DNA from: Reticulitermes lucifugus
Lineage: Eukaryota > Arthropoda > Insecta > Blattodea > Rhinotermitidae
Length of the DNA stretch: 40,328 nt
Direction: 5' to 3'
Assembly: GCA_026260175.1 (NCBI GenBank)
Contig: JAKCWW010000996.1
Span: 24,623 to 64,950, forward strand
The notes below the pieces were generated by a model. The model was not told the DNA's origin, searched no databases, and was given only the letters and a program-made list of their open reading frames with translations. A program made the translations under genes and the position numbers. Shown piece by piece: positions 32,371 to 40,328 of the stretch (the first letter of the stretch is position 1; each line of letters starts with the position of its first letter).

Positions 32371-33904
32371 ATGTATGTCGCCATTCTGATGTTATTTAGG
32401 AGTTAGTGCTGTTGGTAGTTACATGATAGGAGCAAGAGATGACGGCAGTAAACAACAGTGAGTTGTTGCGATAGCACAGTACTTACTGCAGAGAGAACCC
32501 TCTCTCACGCGATGTCCTGTGAAGGAAACCCGTTCCGTCATATGAATGCATTGTTTTGTGCGGACAGCAGTTTGAGGTTTCATGTGCGAACCCTCTCCGC
32601 ACATTTCGAAATTTTTTATAATAAATTTTGAATTCAATTTTGGATTTATTATATACATCGGATAATAGACAAATCATCAGTTTATTGTCTCGTCTTTGGA
32701 AGCTCAGTGCGAGACTTGAACTACAGACCCTGACCGGCTACAGACGTAACTCCTGCCAACTCTGCCCCCTAACACACGCAGTGACCCAATAGCCAGCATT
32801 AACCTTTTAGATACAAGTACGAGTACATAAGGATTGATGTACCCATCAATGTAGTGAGGTGTTTTTGTGTTCATCCATTCCATAGAGGCTGGCCTGTTCT
32901 CCCGATATATAGCCTAATTTAGATTTAAAAAGAGATTAGATTCTCATTCTTTTCCCTCATCAGAATGTTGGCGTCTATCTGTTAAGATGAATTCTTCTCC
33001 CTTTATATTGCGCCTACGTGAACGGGGTTTCTCGTTAGTAAATACTTGGGAAGGGTAAGTAGCAATAATTGAGTATTCCGTGTCTTTTTGTCATTGTGTA
33101 TTTTGCTTGGTGCAATGTTATTTGAACGTCTGTTAGATTGGGAAACTGTTAGTTTATACAGGCGACTGGCACGTACCGCTGTTTTACGCATTCATTAGAC
33201 TATACCTCTTACAGGCTGTTTCTGGAGTCAAATTTTCCGCTTCTGTTTTCCCAGCTGTGCTGCAGTGTAATTACGTTTGTTCGATGAGAAGGTAGTGGAA
33301 ATAGTACCCACGTAATATGCTTGCTACAGAAGGTATTAGATTTCGCTCAGTAATAATATACTTCTTTCTTCCGTTATCAGAATGTTTTAAGCAGCCTCCA
33401 TAGAGTGTGGACTGTAAACAAAATATGGTGGCATTATCCTTTTGAAGTGTATTATTGTGTATAGTCAGGATAACCATGATTATTGAGGTAGAAATTTTAT
33501 CAGAAAAGACACCGCACTTGTACCAGAACCCACCGCATCACATCCCAAAAGACAGCTGTCTTCACAATCATCGCTGTGAGAACCTTAAGTCTCATGTATG
33601 TTCTACACATGGGCGTGGTAACCACTCTGCTTAGACAGAACCTTCAGAACAACGCAGGGGGTATTAAATTTTGGCGCATGCTTTATGAAAAGACGTGAAT
33701 ATTATTTGAGCCCCAAAAGGTAAAATTATGAAATAAACTGATTTTTTTGGGGGAAATAAAACAGAGGCTGTGCAGCATGTCCAAGAATGCAGTATGTATT
33801 CTTGTCTCAAGTGTATAGAATGAATTATTACCGGTGTAGTCATGTTTGCATTCTACACCAGCGCATCCATTGCAGTGACGCGCTTTTGAGAAAACTTGCA
33901 AGTT
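32371..33904. other. No gene recognised
   Basis: Open frames are 87 codons or fewer. A weak tRNA-like trace on the minus strand near 32700-32770 (gttcaagtc as a possible B box) lacks a convincing A box. Nothing else was recognised. Confidence 0.5.
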
Positions 33905-34135
33905 TGGTGCAGCAAGGGAGGTGGCGCAAGTGGTAATGCTTCTCACTTGTACTCTGAAGCCCTTTGGTTCAGCTCTCGGCTGGGATACCGACTGTTCTGA
34001 TGTTCTGCGCCGTTTTCCTTGGTCTTTGCAGGCAGTTGCTTGGACAGTATCTTAAATTAAGCCGTGACTGATTTGTTTTTGCAGGCAGTTGCTTGGACAG
34101 TACCTTAAATTAAGCCGTGACTGATTTGTTCGAAA
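33905..34135 (+). mobile_element. tRNA-headed SINE, family F5, with internal 53-bp duplication
   Basis: A-box-like tggcgcaagtgg (33922-33933) and a weak B box ggttcagctctc (33966-33977) start a body containing gctgggataccgactgttct. Its 3' half holds two tandem 53-bp units, 34028-34080 and 34081-34133, each beginning gcaggcagttgcttggacag and nearly identical (one t/c difference plus the last few bases). The boundaries are approximate. Confidence 0.6.
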
Positions 34136-34310
34136 TCCTTGGTACTTCGTCATTATTAGCCCGAATCACCCTACTGTTCTTTGCTATATAAGGTACCGAC
34201 GGTGAATAAATACACAGAGAAATTTAAAAAGCTCTGTGTTTTTTTTTTGAAGAGAGGGGAGGGAGTCGTTTTGGGCTTGTAACTGACTAATTCACTAAGT
34301 GAATCGTCTA

Positions 34311-34596
34311 GTTACTCACCCCATTTTTTTTTGTTTTTTACCCGTGACACAATAGCCCCTAGTGGGCCAGGGCCTCCTCATTATCGAGGCTTCACGATCA
34401 CACTCAGACACACCACACTCGGTAGGACTCCTCTGGACGAGTGATCAGCCCGACGCGGAGATCTCTACCTGAAAACACATAACCCTCAAAAGAGACAGAA
34501 ATTCATGCCCCCGGTGGGATTCGAACCCGCAATCCCAGCAAACGAGCGGCCGCAAGCCCACGCCTTAGACCGCTCGGCCGCCGTTAATCACCCCAT
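34311..34596 (-). mobile_element. Leu/Ser-tRNA-headed SINE with 14-bp target duplication
   Basis: Read on the minus strand, the element starts at 34582 with ggcggccgagcggtctaagg, the A box of class II (Leu/Ser) tRNAs. It continues with a variable-arm-like segment and the B box ggttcgaatccc (about 34519-34530), then a 170-bp unrelated body ending in an A-rich tail (t-rich on the plus strand, about 34325-34340). The flanks gttactcaccccat (34311-34324) and gttaatcaccccat (34583-34596) agree at 13 of 14 positions and abut the element exactly. The acceptor strands do not pair, so it is not a tRNA gene. Confidence 0.93.
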
Positions 34597-35280
34597 AAGT
34601 TATATACTAGATATTTATTGAAATACATTGCGTAGTTCTGGGTATGTAACACGTGGTTCGGCCGTCAGACTTCGTGGTGCAAAATGACATAAAGCTTGCT
34701 AAAAATGTGACAACTTAAATCGAATGTGGGGAAATAATTTATGCTGTGTTTTGTAATGAAGCGTGCCACTTCTCCTAATATCCAGGTTCTCTCTGTATAA
34801 ATTTTGTAAATATATTGTTTTCCGTTGGATTGTGTGCGGTACATCAGTGTCTTGTTTTTGTTTCCACTGTTTTGAATAAGAAAGTTATCCCTTATAGCAA
34901 ATCGTGGTCGTAAAAATGTCATATCTATCCAAGTATACATTACTTTACATTCAAAAACATTCTTTTCGTAAGTTTTTAAAATATGATAACTTACGAAGGT
35001 TTGCAAATTGAAGGAAATTATATTCTTGTTTACTTTACGCATTTTTAAAGTCTAGTAGTTGTGAGTTATATGTTACTTAGGAACTTAGGAATTGGCTGTT
35101 TAGAAACTAAATGATTAGAAACGGAATGATTAGAATGAAGATGTTAGAAATCAATAGAGAAATATTGCTTAGGGCGGAGCAAGGAAATGGATAGAGGAAA
35201 GTTTTAAGCCTCCATAAATATGTAACAGTAAGAATGTAGCTAGCAAATCACATTAGTGCTGTTTGCTTTCCCTGAATCAT
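34597..35280. other. No gene recognised
   Basis: A 125-codon minus-strand frame (34665-35042) is AT-rich and has no recognisable domain. I do not call it. Confidence 0.5.
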
Positions 35281-35319
35281 GAGAGAGAGAGAGAGGGGGG
35301 GGAGGGAGAGAGAGAGAGA
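35281..35319. repeat. (GA)n microsatellite interrupted by a G run
   Basis: Alternating ga from 35281, a run of nine g near 35295-35303 broken by a, then ga again to 35319. Confidence 0.95.
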
Positions 35320-35790
35320 CGTATGAGACGTGGCGGCAGCCGTAGGAAGGGAAAGTTTTATTCTCTCTCATGTTTGTTATGAGAAAAAACTTTCATAGTA
35401 AATCTGTTAAAAGCTCCGCGTAGTTTTCTCCCCGAACCTGAGTCAGCCGTTTGACGCAGCATGTTTAACTTTAACACCAACACATATTAAGTCGGATATA
35501 GCATACTGTTTGTAGGAATTCTCATTTCATAGTTTGGCCTGCATCAAAAGTTCTTTGAAAGATGTGCCGTCTTATGTTCAAATGTCTTTTGTCACGGTTA
35601 AGAATTAGTGGAAGTTACCGCTTAAGATTCACTTATTAATTTTTGCTGTTATTTGAGTTGCATTATGTAAACGGAAAGGGACTCAAGGCTCGGTCGGTGT
35701 CGTTGAAGAAGAAGAAGAGGAAGAAGATCATTTAAATTACACTTCACTGAAAAGAAATTTGTACAAATTGTCTTTTTTCATGCGTGATTT
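35320..35790. other. Unassigned spacer with an AAG-rich tract
   Basis: Contains gaagaagaagaagaggaag near 35707. Nothing else was recognised. Confidence 0.5.
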
Positions 35791-35950
35791 CAGGCTTCCG
35801 CCGCGATGTAGATAAGATGTGCGCTCTTCTGGGATATTATACAGCGTAGAGTGGTAATTCTATACCGACGTTTCGGGACAACCTATCGATCCCATGTCCA
35901 AAGGTCAAGACGTGTTCTTGGATTTCTTGACCCTTGAAGATGGGATAGTG
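35791..35950. mobile_element. Fold-back element, copy 2 (partial)
   Basis: Shares with copy 1 (15058-15290, opposite sense) the words ttccgccgcgatgtagat, gcgctcttctggg, ccgacgtttcgggacaacct and aaggtcaag. An inner inverted pair (cccatgtccaaaggtcaag against cttgacccttgaagatggga, 35890-35945) again makes a hairpin. The outer right arm is not found beyond 35950, so this copy is partial or rearranged. Confidence 0.65.
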
Positions 35951-36231
35951 CAGTGCGTCATGCCTCACAGTGCCAAAGAGTTTGCCTTAGGGTTACGTAA
36001 CGTCGGATTTTTATCTGTGTCAGATGGACTGATTTGCAATCTGAGGGTTCAGAAATACGTTGTGGTCCGGCCAAGTGTAACCCTGTACATGTAGATTTTT
36101 TTTATAAAAGACGGACTTTGGTCATTTTTTCATATTAAGGCGTAATGTTTATTGTTGGAGTGTCAGGAATAGCTGGCATCGCCGTTAGAATATGAAGGTA
36201 AACTTTTCTGTCGTTCGCATTGTTATATATT
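35951..36231. other. Unassigned spacer
   Basis: Includes ttacgtaacgtcggatttt. Nothing recognised. Confidence 0.45.
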
Positions 36232-36665
36232 CATTCCGTTATGTCTTACGACAGGTCCATAGCCTCTCTCAAAGCGAGTTCTTCGCAGAGTCCGATGCAG
36301 TGCTTCATCTTTCAATTAACAGTCCTCTCGTTTCCTTAAGGTCATCCAGTATCCCCTTACGTCTTCTTCCTCGTCTTCCCGTCACTTGCATCCTTCGTTC
36401 TATCTTACCTTCAATAACCTGTTTTAGAAGGCAGTTCCTACACCAAGATCTGACTAATCCAGTTAGCCTTTCTTCTTTTTATTGTATGTAGGATATTCCT
36501 CTCCTCCTTGACTCTGTGTAATACTTCTTTCTTTCTCACACGATCGGTCCAGGTGATCTTCTCCATCCATCTCCAGGACCACATGTCAAAATTTCCCAAA
36601 TATTTCTGATTTATTTTCCGAAGTGTCGCAATTTTCAGCACCATACTAAGCTCATCTCCAAATGT
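36232..36665 (-). mobile_element. Second LINE ORF2 3' remnant
   Basis: The minus strand encodes, from 36645 downwards, LRKINQKYLGNF, a Trp-rich stretch (MWSWRWMEK), ITWTDRVRKKEVLHRVKEE and RNILHTIKRRKANWI. After a one-base shift near 36440 comes RNCLLKQVIEGKIERRMQV and TGRRGRRRKG, and after another shift near 36310 ALHRTLRRTRFERGYGPVV. This order is the C-terminal end of a non-LTR retrotransposon polyprotein widespread in insects, different from the LINE at 31268. The 5' part is missing and at least two frameshifts are present. On the plus strand a 99-codon frame overlaps and is a shadow. Confidence 0.88.
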
Positions 36666-38891
36666 GGCACTTATCTATTTCCAGAAGGACGAGTATTTCT
36701 AAACAAGATACCTCGTGCACGGCATGAAAGAGATTAATATATCATCGTCTCCTCGTGTGGCCGAACGATGCATATCAAATTCCAGCATCCGGCGCGTACT
36801 AATTGTGTGGAGGGATGTAGAACTGTATGCAGTGTTGACTGTGTGATGTGAGAAAGAAATGGGAAGTATTGCTTGATGTGCACCGGGCAATTAATCTTGC
36901 GCTATAGCAGTTTTGTAATTAGCCGCGCGATTACCCTTCAGGCCCAGACGGTGCAAGAGTATAATATATACAGTGGCGGCAGCAGCGGCAAAGCGATGAA
37001 GCTAATGTAGCAAGAAGCTCGTGACTGGACTGCCACCAGCGCTCCCTGTGGTGGTCATCGTGGCATTAATATTTTGTTGTGGGTGGGTTTCCCTGTTTAA
37101 ATAATTAACGTGCTGTCCCTTCGTGCTCCTCCTTCATCCTGTTTTGCTGTGTAATGGATTGATCTCATGATAATCCACGGCTCATGTAATCTGTAGTAAT
37201 GTTGTTCTTCTTGATGTAGGCATTCAGAGTTGAGTTTCTAAAATTTTAGTGCTGGCTTATTTATCTCGTATCCTGTACAAAAACAGTAAATATTCGTCTA
37301 GCATGGTCAACTAACACGAATTTTTTATTTAATTTGTTGAGTTATGATGTCCAAAGAAATTACATTAATTCTGTAGGAAATTGCGATAGATTGTAAACAT
37401 TTGTTAAACAAGTGTGTACAATTTATATGTAACTACGCCCATAAGCTGAATGGAGTAGAGACTGGAGATAGTTGCATTGCTGTAAAGGGGTAACCAGACT
37501 GCGGAGATCAATTTAAAATTTTTGAATTTTAAATTACATGTCAACTCTTGTCCTAGGTTCCCGTGGATCTCGACTCAAATTGCACCAATGAGAAGGGTGG
37601 CTGTGAAATTAATCCTCATTTACATAGTTGCAATGGACAGGCCTGTACAATCCGCTTTTGCTCTGTTCTTTTTTCTTTCCAGGGGTAAAGTAAATAAAAC
37701 ATTCTAAATTAAATCGACTTTGCAGCACGAGGAATGTGGACTGTTGCTCCCCAGAGAGGCTTACATTCTGCAGGTATTTGTTTCAGTCACACAGACATTC
37801 GCGAGACACTTGCAGACGGCAAGTCTTGTTTCGTTGTATTATTCAAATGTAGGGCCACGTTTCTATGCTTTCGTATTTTCTCTTACGCCATTTCCCCTTT
37901 TCTCTGTATTTGAGCTCCATATTTGTGAATTAAAAACTCCTTCCTTTATTTCTGAGGAAAATATTTGCTCCTAAGAGCAATGAAGAAACAGGACGATGAA
38001 AAGAGCAACATAAAAGTGAAGAGACACAGATTGTATTCTTCACCTAATGAAATTAGTAAGATTAACCTCCTTCGGTGCTACGGACTATTGTCGTTAAGAA
38101 CGCCTGCTACTTTGGCTCTGAATATCTGTGATGGATACGATCAGAATAACATTTCATGGAATTTCTTTTCTTTGCAGTACGAAAAGTTTTCATCATCAAA
38201 AATTTGAAAACTACGTCTTAAACGTACAGACCAACTGAGGCATTTAGTTTCAGACTTTCGGGTAGACTTAACACCGAAAGTACTACTGCAATTTAGCGTA
38301 TGCGGGTAACAAAGGAATTCGTATGAAGTTTTGCTTATTTGCTGGCTAGAATCGTAAGTCATTATTGTAAGCTGCTTTCTTGCTTCGTAGCAGATTGTAT
38401 GTTTTTTTCCAGGAAAATTCTACGTCAGTCCCTTGAGTTATAAGTTACCACAGTCGTAACACGTAAATCCTTAACTTCTCATCTTCCGTGATCATCTTTC
38501 CACCAGATTTGATGTTATATGTTTTCACAGTACCGTTCATTAACTTCATCCAAAGATCATGGATAAAAGTGAAGATCCGTCACGGTACAGGGAATATGAG
38601 TGTTGTTTCATAGTGGGGATGAACCCAGTTCGAGTCCAGTTCGAGTCTTGGTTCAAACGCAGTCCGACTTCTCTGGTAGTGTTCCTCACTTTCCTAAAGC
38701 TTCTCAAATTGTTCATTAAATATTCCATGGCAGTTTCCTCCCAACAATGTCGGAATGGGTGTCCTATATAATACGTAATATTTTCGAATGAATTCTCTAC
38801 AAACTTAATTAATATTGTATATCTTCCATGCAACTGATACACATACAACACGTTCATAACCAACAAATTATACATATTAAGAACATAAAAG
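36666..38891. other. No gene recognised
   Basis: A GC-richer patch at 36920-37080 stands out from its AT-rich surroundings but has no long frame. Other frames (up to 109 codons at 38546-38875, minus strand) match no family I know. Confidence 0.5.
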
Positions 38892-38936
38892 ACTCCTACA
38901 TGTTTCGGCTAGTGTCCGTAGCCATCTTCAGGGAGT
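38892..38936 (-). ncRNA. Candidate minimal type-I hammerhead ribozyme
   Basis: All conserved parts are present in order on the minus strand. Stem I 5' strand is actcc (38936-38932), followed by core ctgaaga (38931-38925) and one unpaired t (38924). Stem II is ggcta/tagcc with a 7-nt loop (38923-38907). Then come gaa (38906-38904), an a-c / g-t two-base-pair stem III with a 2-nt loop, and cleavage triplet gta (38899-38897). Stem I 3' strand is ggagt (38896-38892). A two-pair stem III and an extra base before stem II are features I know from hammerheads of Penelope-like retroelements. The predicted cut is between 38897 and 38896. Activity is inferred only. Confidence 0.65.
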
Positions 38937-40236
38937 ATCAATTCTTAAAGACGTATACAGCGTTATTGTACAGCTTTGTCAATTGTAAATGTAAAATATA
39001 TAATGGCAGCAGACGATTAAAATATTTCAATAACTGTCTTGTATTATAATAATTATGGGATGTGACTCCGTATACTTTGGTATAGAAGTACCAACGTTGC
39101 AGAGGAAGTTGCTACCTCCATCTTCTCATATCCTGGAGACAGTGGCGGCTGATGTCTCCCCAGCGTTCGTGCTTATCAACCCACTTACACTGCATAACAT
39201 CCAAAAATACCGTTATCTTAATTTTAGGTGGGGGCTTTCTGTTGTGATCTTTTGCTAAACAAAGGGATTACTGGAGTGATAAAGTTGAGACATTATTATT
39301 GTCTAAGTGGGGCGGTGTGATGAAATTGGACAGTTAAGACTGTGTTGTCATTCCATTCAACGTGTCTTATTTCAGCCTGATTTTATTTTTGCTTACCTCT
39401 GACAGGGCATCCGTAATATAAAAGGAAAGTTTTCTGGTCTTCTTCCGTAAAAGTTCGCTATTCTCTTCAAATCTACTTTTTTTTCTCGAACTGAAGTTCC
39501 GGGAAAATGAGGTGAGCTTTCTTGCTTGTTTCTCGTCTCTTTGTTGCTGGTCACATTATTGGCGAAAACAAAGTTAAGTCAGTGTTTCTTAAACAAGAAG
39601 AACGGAAATAAAAGAAGAGTGTTGTAGCCGTAACAACAGCGGTGACAGTGATCTTAGTAACTTATGACATTCTTTGAAAACACACAACTTCCGTTTTATT
39701 AATTCGCGTGTTTTATGACTTGTTCATTGTACTTTTATACACGCAGTTTATACACTGTTCTTGGTCTATACACATGTTTCATGTCGATAACTCTTTGGGG
39801 TCTGATGAAAACTGGTACAATAATACTGAGGTAAGAGCCTATGGATATTCGATATATCAGTACTCGATATACGAAGATTCACTCGAATGTACTTTCTATT
39901 TAATGGCCTTACTTTCTAACGAAATCCATACGGAAATTACGTTAGATTATGTAGCACGATGCAGAACCCCAAAATTGAAGTCTGCAATGCCCCACCTTTC
40001 CCACTCTTCCATCTCCGCAAGCACGACATAATTACTCTGAACCACGGTGCTGCCAACTTTACGTAGCACAGAAAAAGCACTGGAAGACCTTCTCCTCCGT
40101 CTGTGCCATCGTGGAAGCGCTGTTTTGAAGGACTGCAGTGTGCCAGTCGCCATTAAAAGTGCGTAGTTGCCAAATCCAGAGATACTCTGACGCAGCTGGG
40201 TTATGTATTATAACATTTAAATTATCTTACCGGTAA
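38937..40236. other. No gene recognised; one unidentified 68-codon frame
   Basis: A minus-strand frame at 39947-40153 starts at an ATG and encodes a protein with an HRRRRRSSS stretch and a Trp/Glu-rich part. It looks less random than the others but I do not recognise it and see no splice or promoter support. The rest is unassigned. Confidence 0.45.
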
Positions 40237-40328
40237 GGAGGGGATAGCGTAGTCGGTATAGCGATTCGCTAAGGGCTGGACGGTCCGGGGATCGAATCCC
40301 GGTGGGGGCGAGATTTTTCGCATACGTC
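40237..40328 (+). mobile_element. SINE family F2 copy, cut by window end
   Basis: The best-preserved F2 head in the window: A box tagcgtagtcgg (40245-40256) and B box ggatcgaatccc (40289-40300), followed by ggtgggggcgagatttttcg, the start of the F2 link. The body lies beyond the window. Confidence 0.85.

Noticed and set aside
32690..32780. tRNA-like trace on the minus strand (gttcaagtc)
   Set aside because: No convincing A box at the right distance and no second copy in the window.
34506..34582. Possible intact tRNA-Leu or tRNA-Ser gene, minus strand
   Set aside because: A and B boxes are good, but the acceptor ends do not pair, and an A-tailed body with a target duplication shows a SINE.
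40237..40328. Possible tRNA gene at the window end
   Set aside because: It matches the head of F2 SINEs and is followed by the F2 link sequence.

Overview
The window looks like repeat-dense, gene-poor nuclear DNA from an insect. The tRNA-derived SINEs, the decayed LINE reading frames and the dispersed repeats are of kinds I associate with cockroach and termite (Blattodea) genomes, so a cockroach-like host is my best guess; that assignment is from memory. All open reading frames are short (at most about 145 codons), overlap in several frames, or run through repeats. I found no host gene I can name, no intact rRNA or tRNA and no CRISPR array. The window may be intergenic DNA or part of a very long intron.

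Layout. 1-9 kb: a reverse SINE, a small hAT-type MITE (2932-3080), a 26-bp satellite (4761-5178), possible mariner ends (5394, 5694), a reverse SINE (7296-7443), a dispersed repeat ending in a gacagac-rich tract (7803-8155) and a second SINE of the first family (8810-8965). 10-19 kb: several copies of one abundant SINE family, here called F2. One reverse copy (13380-13600) runs directly into a 35-bp minisatellite (12990-13379) that appears to be an expansion of its own 3' tail. There is also a 196-bp fold-back element (15058-15253) and three fragments in the window of a repeat whose translation begins KFPAFY. 19-30 kb: a pentanucleotide array, a 403-bp hAT MITE with 8-bp target duplications (20446-20864), a second gacagac repeat, a 31-bp minisatellite and more F2 copies. 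30-40 kb: an 86-bp perfect palindrome (30663-30748), two LINE 3' remnants (31268-31885 plus strand; 36232-36665 minus strand), a Leu/Ser-tRNA-headed SINE with a 14-bp target duplication (34311-34596), a second fold-back copy (35791-35950), a hammerhead-ribozyme motif (38892-38936, minus strand) and an F2 SINE cut by the window end.

No operon or pathway is visible; the biology here is that of mobile elements. The most interesting items are the 45-nt sequence matching every conserved position of a minimal type-I hammerhead ribozyme, with relic-like structures elsewhere in the window; the minisatellite seeded from a SINE tail; and two SINE families with different heads that share one central domain.
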